Assembly (NCBI GenBank): GCA_937926515.1
Contig: CALAZZ010000217.1
Location: 1-11,446, forward strand
Source of the DNA: an uncultured Bacteroidales bacterium
Lineage (GTDB): Bacteria > Bacteroidota > Bacteroidia > Bacteroidales > F082
Direction of reading: 5' to 3'
DNA length: 11,446 nt
Part shown: one piece after another, positions 1 to 7,311 of the stretch
Position numbering within the stretch: position 1 is the stretch's first letter
Layout: every line of letters starts with the position of its first letter
Program-made: the position numbers and the translations under genes
Notes under the pieces: model-generated
Seen by the model: the letters and a program-made list of their open reading frames with translations, nothing else
Told to the model about the DNA's origin: nothing
Databases searched by the model: none

Positions 1-2
1 GT

Positions 3-101
3 AAAAAAGAAGTTTTTAAGGGTATACTATATGGAAAAGATTATAATATTAAAAAAAATCAAGAATGTGCCCGGGAATTGAAGATCACAGCTGCTGTTTA
101 G
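3..101 (+). CDS. possible 3' end of a convergent gene, cut by the window edge
   Basis: A plus-strand frame is open from the left edge to a TAG at 99-101. It would encode about 32 C-terminal residues ending ELKITAAV. The composition is mixed (Y, D, N, E, K, R, G, C), which is somewhat protein-like. It would overlap the last 17 nt of the minus-strand secreted-protein gene tail to tail. The first 60 bases are very AT-rich, and a second frame starting at base 1 is also open, to a TGA at 79-81, so this may be intergenic sequence instead. No family is recognised. The base sequence to the left of the window would decide it. Confidence 0.25.
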   Translation, partial: KKEVFKGILYGKDYNIKKNQECARELKITAAV

Positions 102-579
102 TATAGCTGAACGCTGCTATATTTAGCTCTTCACCTGATTTTATGGCCAGTTTTATTGTGAGGTTATTCTCCTCACGTCTAAGAATCAGACCATTGAACC
201 AGGCAGTCTGACCTTCGGTCCTGATCAGCCTGAAATCGATCCACTCATCCTTCTCTTCCCATGCAGACAGGTCCCTGTTAAAATGTTTTACTTTCAGTGT
301 CAGGCTATTGTCGTGTTCAAGCAGAACCATGTATTCTGTAAAGACAATTTGACCATTGCGTACATAACGAAACATTCCCGACATGCTGTTATCAACTGCA
401 GGAAGCCATATTTCCTCGCATAGGCCATCAAGACCTGGGCCGGCCCAATAGCCTGTCAACCAATTCATCTGTTCCAGTTTGCCTTCACCGGGTGGCTCCC
501 CTTGTTTCAGCCACAGAAATTCCTGTGCTTGCAACGAAAGGCTAATTAGCAAGCTTAGCAAGAAAATGGATGTTTTCAT
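85..579 (-). CDS. small secreted DUF6265-type protein
   Basis: This gene encodes a 164-residue protein with a clear N-terminal signal peptide: Lys2, then a hydrophobic stretch at about residues 4-17, with likely cleavage after Ala18 in LQA-QE. It is therefore predicted to be exported to the periplasm or beyond. The mature part has WLTGYWAG (40-47), EEIWLP (55-60) and MSGMFR (66-71). This pattern is what I recall of the DUF6265 family, small beta-rich proteins of unknown function that look lipocalin-like. No catalytic residues can be named. The start lies 20 nt after the MIP18/SufT-like gene, so it is probably the last gene of the suf operon. That is odd, because SUF assembly is cytoplasmic; it may simply be a passenger. 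The family name comes from recalled motifs and was not searched. The reading frame itself is secure. Confidence 0.8.
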   Translation of the reverse strand: MKTSIFLLSLLISLSLQAQEFLWLKQGEPPGEGKLEQMNWLTGYWAGPGLDGLCEEIWLPAVDNSMSGMFRYVRNGQIVFTEYMVLLEHDNSLTLKVKHFNRDLSAWEEKDEWIDFRLIRTEGQTAWFNGLILRREENNLTIKLAIKSGEELNIAAFSYTKQQL

Positions 580-599
580 CAGTGATGGGAATTATTATA

Positions 600-920
600 C
601 TAAAGAAATCCCAATTCCAATTTTGCCTCTTCGGAAAGCATGGTTTGGTCCCAGGGTGGTTCGAAAGTTAGTTCAACCTGCGAACTGTTAACACCGGCTA
701 CCATGCCAACCTTGTCCTGTACCTCCTGCGGAAGACTCTCAGCAACAGGGCAGTTGGGTGTGGTTAGGGTCATCAATACTTTTACATCAGCCAAATCGCT
801 GATCGCAATTTCGTATATCAGCCCAAGTTCATAGATGTCAACAGGTATTTCGGGATCGTATATCGTTTTTAGAACCTCAACAATGGCATCTTCCAGTTCA
901 CGACGTTCATTTGAATTCAT
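600..920 (-). CDS. sufT: SufT-like MIP18/DUF59 family Fe-S assembly protein
   Basis: This gene encodes a 106-residue protein that is a single MIP18 (DUF59) domain. The N-terminal part has the family signature DPEIPVDIYELGLIY (22-36). The central TTPNCPVAE (53-61) carries the conserved cysteine (Cys57). It ends with the typical EPPWDQTMLSEEAKLELGFL. Members of this family (bacterial SufT, PaaD-like proteins, eukaryotic CIA2/MIP18) act in maturation or delivery of iron-sulfur clusters to client proteins in the cytoplasm. Its place 17 nt downstream of sufE and inside the suf operon fits that role. The length is normal for stand-alone members. The exact clients cannot be read from sequence, and the symbol sufT is used in the broad sense. 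Confidence 0.88.
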   Translation of the reverse strand: MNSNERRELEDAIVEVLKTIYDPEIPVDIYELGLIYEIAISDLADVKVLMTLTTPNCPVAESLPQEVQDKVGMVAGVNSSQVELTFEPPWDQTMLSEEAKLELGFL

Positions 921-937
921 ATCATACTGATTTAAAA

Positions 938-1369
938 CTAATTGTTCATCTTGAGTTTGTAAACCTGTGCGTAAAGTTTGATCTGTTTCACCATCGATAT
1001 CAAGCCATTTGAACGGGTAGGCGATAAATGCTCCCTAAGTCCGATTTTATCAATGAAGGCCATGTCAGCTGTTAGAACTTCATCCGGTGTACGGCCAGAA
1101 AAAACTCTGATCAGCAGGTTTACGATTCCTTTTGTAATTACTGCATCGCTATCAGCAGTGAAATAGACCTTGCCATCATCTGCTAACTCGGCATGCAGCC
1201 ACACCCTCGATTGGCATCCGGAGATCAGGTGGTTGTTCGTCTTATACCGGGCATCTATCAAAGGCAAGTCTTTTCCCATTTCGATGAGCAGGTTATATTT
1301 ATCCAGCCAGTCATCAAAGGCAGAGAATTCATCAACTATTTTTTGTTCGGTTTCCTGAATAGTCATCAT
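938..1369 (-). CDS. sufE: SufE sulfur-transfer protein
   Basis: SufE accepts the persulfide sulfur from the cysteine desulfurase SufS, stimulates it, and passes the sulfur on to the SufBCD scaffold in the cytoplasm. The protein has 143 residues, close to the usual 138-150. The acceptor cysteine is Cys52 in HLISGCQSRVW, matching the conserved active-site loop. The segment DADSD-like to LLIRVFSGRTPDEV and the later GLREHLSPTRSNGL region are also typical of SufE. Two ATG codons lie in tandem (Met1, Met2) and either could start translation. It follows sufS by 45 nt. That gap holds an AT-rich 6-bp inverted repeat (1382-1387 with 1395-1400), too weak to call a terminator. No SufU-type alternative is seen nearby, so SufE is the likely partner of the SufS here. 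Confidence 0.94.
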   Translation of the reverse strand: MMTIQETEQKIVDEFSAFDDWLDKYNLLIEMGKDLPLIDARYKTNNHLISGCQSRVWLHAELADDGKVYFTADSDAVITKGIVNLLIRVFSGRTPDEVLTADMAFIDKIGLREHLSPTRSNGLISMVKQIKLYAQVYKLKMNN

Positions 1370-1414
1370 CCTTTTTTATTACAAAAGTGCAAAACTTTTG
1401 GTTAACCTGCATGT

Positions 1415-2647
1415 TCATGCCAGCATCGCATCAGCTCTTTCAATGGCACCAATGAGGATATCAACTTCTTCGTAGGTGTTGTACATTCCGAATGATGCCC
1501 TGATGGTACCGGGCACGTTAAAAAGATCGATCAAAGGCTGCGCACAATGATGTCCTGTCCTTACTGCAACACCAAGCTTATCCATTATTGTGCCGGCATC
1601 ATAGGGGTGGGTGTCCCCAACCAGGAATGAAATCACAGCTGCATGGTTTTTAGGTCTCCCGATGAATCTAATTTTACCGGTTGACTCCATCCTTTTAATT
1701 GCATAATGAAGCAATTGATCCTCATAATGAAGAATGTTTTCGATTCCGAACGAATGCAGATAACGCAATGCTGATTCAAGGCCCAATACTGCACCTACGT
1801 TAGGTGTTCCTGCTTCGAAACGAAATGGCAACTCATTGAAAACTGTCTGCTCAAAATGGACATTGTCAACCATTTCACCACCAAACTGGTAAGGTGGCAT
1901 TTTGTTCAGCCACTCTTCCTTACCATATAAGACCCCAACACCCATTGGCGCATAGGCTTTATGACCGGAGAATACAAAAAAATCACAGTCCAGTTTCTGC
2001 AGGTCAATACGAAGGTGTGCCACAGACTGAGCAGCATCAAGCAACACAGGTATATCACGAATGTGAGCCATGCGGATCATTTCTTCGACCGGATTGATCG
2101 TCCCCAAAACATTTGAAAGGTGTGTTATGGCAACGATCTTTGGATTTTCAGCTAGAAGTTGCTCGTAATGGTTCAGATCAATCTCACCTTCGGAGGTGAT
2201 ATCAATAATGTCGAGTATTGCACCTTTTGACAAACATAATTGCTGCCATGGTACAAGATTTGAGTGGTGCTCCATACCCGAGATGAGTACATGGTCACCC
2301 TGGTTTATGAACTTATTTCCAAAACTCGAGGCCACCAGGTTAATGGACTCTGTGGTACCACGTGTAAAGATGATTTCGTGACTATGCTTTGCATTTAGGA
2401 GCCCGGCGATATATTGACGTGCACCCTCAAAGGCTTCCGTTGCCAGTTGACTGAGATGATGCACGCCTCGATGAATATTACAGTTTTCATGTTCGTACCA
2501 ATCCCTCACACGGTCTATCACCACTTGTGGTTTTTGTGTTGTGGCTGCATTGTCAAGATAAACCAACGGGCGATTGAATACCTGCTGTTGCAGAGCCGGA
2601 AAATCAGCTCTGACCATCTCTGCCTTAAAAACCGTTTGTGCAGGCAT
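1415..2647 (-). CDS. sufS: SufS cysteine desulfurase (PLP-dependent)
   Basis: SufS removes sulfur from L-cysteine, giving alanine and an enzyme-bound persulfide that is handed to SufE. The protein has 410 residues, normal for group II desulfurases of the aminotransferase class V fold. Visible features are YLDNAATTQKP (30-40), EHHSN with His127 stacking on the cofactor, LLDAAQS with Asp204 and Gln207 contacting PLP, FSGHKAY with Lys230 forming the PLP Schiff base, and the catalytic Cys368 in RTGHHCAQP. The short loop around this cysteine is the SufS rather than the IscS/NifS form. The start is 11 nt after the sufD stop and sufE follows, which places it firmly in the suf operon. No deletions or missing key residues were noticed. 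Confidence 0.96.
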   Translation of the reverse strand: MPAQTVFKAEMVRADFPALQQQVFNRPLVYLDNAATTQKPQVVIDRVRDWYEHENCNIHRGVHHLSQLATEAFEGARQYIAGLLNAKHSHEIIFTRGTTESINLVASSFGNKFINQGDHVLISGMEHHSNLVPWQQLCLSKGAILDIIDITSEGEIDLNHYEQLLAENPKIVAITHLSNVLGTINPVEEMIRMAHIRDIPVLLDAAQSVAHLRIDLQKLDCDFFVFSGHKAYAPMGVGVLYGKEEWLNKMPPYQFGGEMVDNVHFEQTVFNELPFRFEAGTPNVGAVLGLESALRYLHSFGIENILHYEDQLLHYAIKRMESTGKIRFIGRPKNHAAVISFLVGDTHPYDAGTIMDKLGVAVRTGHHCAQPLIDLFNVPGTIRASFGMYNTYEEVDILIGAIERADAMLA

Positions 2648-2658
2648 GTAATATTCAA

Positions 2659-4077
2659 TTAAATCTTGCTGTAATCAATATCAAAATGGTATTCCTTTTC
2701 CGGAGCACCACAATGAAGCACACACTTTTCACAAATCGAAAGTTCGCCACGCAAACGCTTTTTAACCATAGTATCAATACGTTCACGTAAGGGTTCGATA
2801 CTGATATTTTCAATGATATCTGCGGCAAATGCATACATCAGCAATAAGCGTGCGTTTGCTTCACTTACTCCACGTTGACGAATATAAAACATAGCTTCCT
2901 GGTCAAGCTGGCCAACCGTTGCACCGTGGCTGCATTTTACATCATCAGCATAGATCTCAAGAAAGGGCATGGTGTTGATGGTGGCTGTAGGCTTTAACAA
3001 AATGTTTTTGTTGTTTTGATAGGCATTTGTCTTTTGCGCATCACGTGCCACATGGATATAACCATTGAAGACCGCGCTGGCTTCATCATCGAGTATACCT
3101 TTAAACAATTCGTTGCTTGTGCACTGAGCTACATTGTGGTCAATACGTATTTGATTGTCCACATGCTGTTCCTTGTCCATCAGGTAAAGCCCAAGCACAT
3201 CGGCATGCGCGCCACTGCCATCAAGACGTACATGGATGTTGTTTCGTATCAGGCCACAATTAAATGTGAGGGTGTTGGTTCTTACATTACTGTCAGCCTC
3301 CTGTTTGATAAATGTTGAATTGATCAGGGCTGAGTTATCATTGAGATTCTGGAGCTTATAAACCTCCAGCTTGGCACCTTTTCCAACGTAAACCTCAGTA
3401 ACGGTATTGATCAGGCTTGTTGCCTGATTTATGGAGTCGTCACAGTGCATGAGGCTAAGCTTACTGTTCTCACCAAGGATTATGAGGTTGCGGCTTTGTA
3501 CAAAGAGGTTTTCCTCCAAATCGATCATCTTTATGATCTGCATGGTCTTCTCCACTTCCACCCCGTCAGGCACCCAAATAAAAACTCCGTCCTGCGCCAA
3601 TGCTGTATTAATGCTGACAAATCCATTGCTGGTGTAATCAGCAATCTCGCCATAATACTTATTAAAGAGGTCAGGGTAGGCCTTCATGGCAGCATTGATG
3701 CTACCCATCACCATTCCATTTGGATAGGTATGCAATTGGCCGTTTTTGCTAAAATGCCAGCCATTCAACATGGAAATAATCTCAGTGTTGAAGTTGTGCA
3801 CTTCGCATTTGAACATCTCCTCAATGTCGCCATCAGCTTTTGAAGGTCTTAGCTGGTAGTTGAATTGTTCGTCGAGCAGATCTTCAAGGTCTGTATGGCG
3901 CCACTGTTCCATCGAGCTATTGGGAAATCCGGTTTGTTTAAAGCTAGCCATAGCTTCGTTCCGATGTTGGGTCACTTTCTCAATATCGTTGGTGGTCAAC
4001 AGCTCCTTTTCTTTGTTGAACAATTCAATTAGCAGTTCATCAAGTGCCTGGTTCTGGATAACAGTTTCGTTTTTCAT
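2659..4077 (-). CDS. sufD: SufD, subunit of the SufBCD Fe-S scaffold
   Basis: SufD is the SufB paralogue that, with SufB and the ATPase SufC, forms the cytoplasmic scaffold where Fe-S clusters are built; it is linked to iron entry. The protein has 472 residues. The beta-helix core and the conserved C-terminal block KCSHGATVGQLDQEAMFYIR are clear, including the histidine in CSHG that corresponds to the functional His360 of E. coli SufD. After the usual helical end (about residue 443) there is an extra tail with Cys449-X2-Cys452-X3-Cys456 and His464. E. coli SufD has no such tail as far as I recall, although some Bacteroidota relatives seem to have short Cys-containing ends. It follows sufC by 30 nt and is followed by sufS after 11 nt. 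Confidence 0.94.
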   Translation of the reverse strand: MKNETVIQNQALDELLIELFNKEKELLTTNDIEKVTQHRNEAMASFKQTGFPNSSMEQWRHTDLEDLLDEQFNYQLRPSKADGDIEEMFKCEVHNFNTEIISMLNGWHFSKNGQLHTYPNGMVMGSINAAMKAYPDLFNKYYGEIADYTSNGFVSINTALAQDGVFIWVPDGVEVEKTMQIIKMIDLEENLFVQSRNLIILGENSKLSLMHCDDSINQATSLINTVTEVYVGKGAKLEVYKLQNLNDNSALINSTFIKQEADSNVRTNTLTFNCGLIRNNIHVRLDGSGAHADVLGLYLMDKEQHVDNQIRIDHNVAQCTSNELFKGILDDEASAVFNGYIHVARDAQKTNAYQNNKNILLKPTATINTMPFLEIYADDVKCSHGATVGQLDQEAMFYIRQRGVSEANARLLLMYAFAADIIENISIEPLRERIDTMVKKRLRGELSICEKCVLHCGAPEKEYHFDIDYSKI

Positions 4078-4107
4078 TGCTGAAATGACTTTTTTTTGGT
4101 TCTTTAA

Positions 4108-4863
4108 TTAAACCAGCTTCTCTTCTTTAATCCATTCATATCCTTTGGCTTCGAGCTCAAATGCCAGGCTCTTGCCACCCGATTTTACGATTTGTCCATC
4201 AAAGAGTACATGCACAAAATCAGGTTGGATATATTCCAACAGGCGCTGATAGTGAGTAATGATCACAAAAGCATTATTATCTGAACGCAATTGATTGACG
4301 CCCCTGGCTACCACTTTAAGTGCATCAATATCCAGACCTGAATCGGTTTCATCCAATATACCAAGTGTGGGATCAAGAAGTGCCATCTGGAAGATTTCAT
4401 TCTTTTTCTTTTCACCACCTGAAAATCCTTCATTCACAGATCGATTGGTCAGTTTATCATGTATATCAACCAGTCGCTTTTTCTCCTCAATCAGTTTAAG
4501 CAGTTCGCCGGCCGGAATGGGTGGCTGCCCGCGAAATTCACGTTGTGAATTGATTGCCGTACGCATAAAATTAGCCATGCTTACTCCGGGTATCTCAACA
4601 GGGTATTGAAAACTTAGAAAAATGCCCTCGTTTGCTCTTTCTTCAGGAGGCATTTCCATGATATCCTTCTCCTTGTACCAGATTTCTCCTTTGGTAATTT
4701 CATAGCCTTCCTTTCCGGTAATGGCAGCTGCCAGAGTGCTTTTACCGGAGCCATTAGGCCCCATAATGGCATGAACTTCACCGTAATTAACTCCCAGGTT
4801 CAACCCCCTGATGATCTCCTTGCCATCAATCTCGACGTGCAGATTTTTAATATTTAATAACAT
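4108..4863 (-). CDS. sufC: SufC, ABC-type ATPase of the SufBCD scaffold
   Basis: SufC is a soluble ABC ATPase. It binds SufB and SufD, and its ATP-driven dimerisation reshapes the scaffold during cluster assembly. The protein has 251 residues, the normal length. All ABC motifs are present: Walker A GPNGSGKST (35-43), the Q-loop region FLSFQYP (82-88), the signature FSGGEKKK (147-154), Walker B LGILDETDSGLD (167-178) and the H-loop His204 in IITHYQ. The degenerate SGGEKK signature and the DETDSGLD Walker B are specific to SufC rather than to transporter ATPases, and no membrane partner lies nearby. It starts 104 nt after sufB, the widest gap in the operon, and is preceded by A-rich sequence with no Shine-Dalgarno motif. 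Confidence 0.96.
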   Translation of the reverse strand: MLLNIKNLHVEIDGKEIIRGLNLGVNYGEVHAIMGPNGSGKSTLAAAITGKEGYEITKGEIWYKEKDIMEMPPEERANEGIFLSFQYPVEIPGVSMANFMRTAINSQREFRGQPPIPAGELLKLIEEKKRLVDIHDKLTNRSVNEGFSGGEKKKNEIFQMALLDPTLGILDETDSGLDIDALKVVARGVNQLRSDNNAFVIITHYQRLLEYIQPDFVHVLFDGQIVKSGGKSLAFELEAKGYEWIKEEKLV

Positions 4864-4930
4864 GCTCTTTGGTTTATTTTCTTTTATAAAAATTCCTGGA
4901 TGGCATATAGGCCGGGCTTAGGGTTTCAAA

Positions 4931-4956
4931 GGCTCACTTCAATATGAAAAGTGACC
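4931..4956 (-). other. small hairpin in the sufB-sufC spacer
   Basis: An inverted repeat pairs TCACTT with AAGTGA (4934-4939 with 4949-4954) around a 9-nt loop, with flanking GG/CC able to extend the stem past one bulged base. It lies 12 nt after the sufB stop in the only long gap of the suf operon. No run of T follows on the coding strand, so it does not look like a full intrinsic terminator. It could be an RNA-processing or mRNA-stability element, or chance. The structure is seen in the sequence; the role is a guess. Confidence 0.3.
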
Positions 4957-4967
4957 TGGCGAAAAAG

Positions 4968-6419
4968 CTACCCGACACTTCCTTCCAGTGTAATTGACAA
5001 TAATTTTTGTGCCTCAACGGCAAATTCCATGGGTAACTTATTCAATACCTCCTTCGCATAGCCATTTACGATCAATCCTATGGCCTTTTCCGTATCAATG
5101 CCACGTTGATTGCAATAAAACAATTGGTCTTCAGATATTTTTGAAGTTGTGGCCTCATGTTCGACTATGCTTGATTCGTTCTTAGTTTCAATATATGGGA
5201 ATGTATGAGCCCCGCATTTATCACCCAAAAGCAAAGAATCACATTGTGAAAAATTACGGGCATTTGTTGCACCGGGCAATATTCTTACCAATCCACGATA
5301 GCTGTTGTTGCTCCTGCCTGCCGAAATTCCTTTTGAAATAATTGTACTTCGGGTATTGCGACCAATGTGGACCATCTTTGTGCCTGTGTCGGCTTGCTGA
5401 AAATTGTTGGTCACAGCCACGGAATAAAACTCCCCGATGGCATTGTCACCCATTAGGATACAGCTGGGGTATTTCCAGGTAATCGAGGAACCGGTTTCAA
5501 CCTGTGTCCACGAAATTTTTGAATTTCTTCCCCTACAAAGGCCTCTTTTTGTAACAAAGTTATATACGCCACCTTTGCCTTGCTTATCCCCAGGGTACCA
5601 GTTCTGCACGGTTGAATATTTAACTTCGGCATCATCCAGTGCAATGATTTCAACAATAGCGGCATGCAATTGGTTTTCATCACGCATCGGGGCTGTGCAG
5701 CCCTCCATATAGCTTACGTAACTGCCCTCCTCTGCCACAATCAGGGTACGCTCAAACTGCCCTGTATTTGCAGCATTAATACGAAAATAAGTTGATAGCT
5801 CAAGCGGACATCGCACACCTTTAGGGATATAGCAGAACGATCCATCGCTGAATACTGCCGAATTCAGTGCTGCAAAAAAATTATCGGTATAAGGCACCAC
5901 CGTTCCGATGTATTTCTTCACCAACTCAGGGTGTTCGCGCACGGCCTCACTGAATGAACAAAAAATGATCCCATGTTTGGCAAGGGTATCCTGAAAGGTG
6001 GTTTTGACCGACACACTGTCGATCACTGCATCAACTGCGACACCAGATAAACGTTTCTGCTCATCAAGCGAAATTCCCAACTTATTAAATGTCTCCAGCA
6101 GCTCAGGGTCAACTTCATCCAGGCTTGCCAATTCTTTCTTCTTCTTCGGCGCAGCATAGTAGATAATATCCTGAAAATCAATATTTGGATATTTAACATG
6201 CGCCCATTTAGGTTCAACCATGTTTTGCCAGTGTCGAAATGCTTTTAGCCGAAACTCAAGCATCCATTCAGGCTCACCTTTTTTTGCTGATATAAAATGA
6301 ATCGTATCCTCGTTGAGCCCCCTGGGGGCCATATCGTTTTCAATGTCGGAGTAAAAACCGAATTTATATTCCCCTTTGGTGACTTCATCAAGAATAGCAT
6401 TATTGGGGTTTGTTTCCAT
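4968..6419 (-). CDS. sufB: SufB, core subunit of the SufBCD Fe-S scaffold
   Basis: SufB is the scaffold subunit on which the nascent Fe-S cluster is assembled from SufE-delivered sulfur. With the start at 6419 the protein has 483 residues, beginning METNPNN, as usual for the family. The C-terminal block NFSQCDSLLLGDKCGAHTF contains Cys393, matching E. coli Cys405. VEHEATTSK contains His421 and Glu422, matching E. coli His433/Glu434 with the same 28-residue spacing. An in-frame ATG at 6485 would add 22 hydrophobic residues (MQTYIFLIF...). I reject it because cytoplasmic SufB has no such segment and because a perfect -7 promoter box lies inside that stretch. The gene is the first of the operon. 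No IscR- or SufR-like regulator gene is adjacent. Confidence 0.95.
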   Translation of the reverse strand: METNPNNAILDEVTKGEYKFGFYSDIENDMAPRGLNEDTIHFISAKKGEPEWMLEFRLKAFRHWQNMVEPKWAHVKYPNIDFQDIIYYAAPKKKKELASLDEVDPELLETFNKLGISLDEQKRLSGVAVDAVIDSVSVKTTFQDTLAKHGIIFCSFSEAVREHPELVKKYIGTVVPYTDNFFAALNSAVFSDGSFCYIPKGVRCPLELSTYFRINAANTGQFERTLIVAEEGSYVSYMEGCTAPMRDENQLHAAIVEIIALDDAEVKYSTVQNWYPGDKQGKGGVYNFVTKRGLCRGRNSKISWTQVETGSSITWKYPSCILMGDNAIGEFYSVAVTNNFQQADTGTKMVHIGRNTRSTIISKGISAGRSNNSYRGLVRILPGATNARNFSQCDSLLLGDKCGAHTFPYIETKNESSIVEHEATTSKISEDQLFYCNQRGIDTEKAIGLIVNGYAKEVLNKLPMEFAVEAQKLLSITLEGSVG

Positions 6420-6457
6420 TTCAAAATTCTTATTTAGAATGTTTATAAATAGGACTG

Positions 6458-6465
6458 CAAAGATA
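6458..6465 (-). promoter_or_regulatory. -7 promoter element of the suf operon
   Basis: The minus strand reads TATCTTTG, a perfect match to the Bacteroidota -7 consensus TAnnTTTG, 38 nt upstream of the sufB ATG. Transcription would start near 6450, leaving a leader of about 30 nt. No TTTG-like -33 element is found at the usual 19-21 bp upstream, so activation by another factor is possible. This element also argues against the longer sufB start at 6485. Confidence 0.5.
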
Positions 6466-6582
6466 AGAAAAATATAGGTTTGCATGCAGTACGATTAACA
6501 ACACTTAACACTACATTTCTTGTTATCGTTCATGCTATTATGATGAATGAATATGTTGAGTACAATAATCAGGCAGAAAGGT

Positions 6583-6590
6583 TAAATTTG
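6583..6590 (+). promoter_or_regulatory. -7 promoter element of cobB
   Basis: TAAATTTG matches the Bacteroidota consensus TAnnTTTG, 20 nt before the cobB ATG. A GTTG at 6555-6558 could serve as the -33 element, but the 24-bp spacer is longer than the usual 19-21. The leader would be very short. The 191-bp region 6420-6610 thus holds divergent promoters for suf and cobB; nothing else was recognised in it. Confidence 0.45.
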
Positions 6591-6610
6591 TATTTCAATA
6601 AAATTCAATT

Positions 6611-7300
6611 ATGAAAAGAGTGGTTGTGCTTTCAGGGGCTGGTATCAGTGCAGAAAGTGGCATAAAAACCTTCAGGGACGATGACGGGCTTTGGCGCAAT
6701 TATCGCTTCGAAGACCTGGCCAGCCCTGAGGCCTGGCGACGCAATCCCGAGTTGGTGCTTGAATTCTATAATATGAGACGCAAGCAGTTGTTCGAGGTTG
6801 ACCCTAATCCGGGCCATATCGCTTTGGTGAAACTGGAAGATCAATATGATGTGCAAATCATCACCCAAAATGTTGATGATCTGCACGAAAGGGCAGGCTC
6901 TTCCAATGTGCTCCACCTGCATGGTGAGCTAAAAAAGGTACGCAGCACCTCAAATCCAGAGCTAATCTACACCCTGGATCATTGGGAACTAAAAATGGGT
7001 GATTTGTGCGAAGAAGGATCCCAGCTTCGTCCTCACATTGTGTGGTTTGGAGAAGCAGTAAGCAATATCATGCCAGCTATTCAAATGGTCAAACAAGCAG
7101 ATTTATTAATCGTTGTTGGCACCTCACTTATGGTTTACCCGGCAGCCGGTTTACTCGATTACGCCTCATCCAACATCCCACTTTACCTCATCGACCCAAC
7201 TGCGAACCCGGCAGCCTACTACCAGAACCTGACCATCATCAGAAAAAAAGCTGCTATTGGGGTGCCCGAACTGGTTGATGAATTGCTAACCTTAAATTAA
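6611..7300 (+). CDS. cobB: class III-type sirtuin, NAD-dependent protein deacylase
   Basis: This is a sirtuin that removes acyl groups from protein lysines using NAD+, giving nicotinamide and O-acyl-ADP-ribose. The protein has 229 residues. NAD-binding motifs are GAGISAESGIKTFRD (9-23) and TQNVDDLHERAG (85-96), followed by catalytic His104 in HLHGEL, RPHIVWFGE (140-148) and VVGTSLMVYPA (168-178). Tyr53 and Arg56 in FYNMRR correspond to the Tyr-X2-Arg pair of SIRT5 and E. coli CobB that binds the carboxylate of succinyl- or malonyl-lysine, so desuccinylase activity is predicted besides deacetylation. The zinc-ribbon cysteines normally found after the catalytic histidine are missing: Cys133 is the only cysteine in the whole protein. 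The FKBP gene follows after 11 nt, so the two are probably cotranscribed. Confidence 0.93.
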   Translation: MKRVVVLSGAGISAESGIKTFRDDDGLWRNYRFEDLASPEAWRRNPELVLEFYNMRRKQLFEVDPNPGHIALVKLEDQYDVQIITQNVDDLHERAGSSNVLHLHGELKKVRSTSNPELIYTLDHWELKMGDLCEEGSQLRPHIVWFGEAVSNIMPAIQMVKQADLLIVVGTSLMVYPAAGLLDYASSNIPLYLIDPTANPAAYYQNLTIIRKKAAIGVPELVDELLTLN

Positions 7301-7311
7301 TACATGCGCCT

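Noticed and set aside
31..81. ATG-initiated 16-codon plus-strand frame in the AT-rich left edge.
   Set aside because: Very short, lysine/isoleucine-rich as expected from AT-rich sequence, and without a recognisable start context.
1382..1400. Inverted repeat CAAAAG/CTTTTG and a near-match to a -7 box (CACTTTTG on the minus strand) in the sufS-sufE gap.
   Set aside because: The stem is short and AT-rich, the box lacks the leading T, and the operon context makes neither a terminator nor a separate promoter necessary.
4078..4107. T-rich run between sufC and sufD considered as a terminator.
   Set aside because: No hairpin precedes it on the coding strand, and sufD clearly belongs to the same operon.
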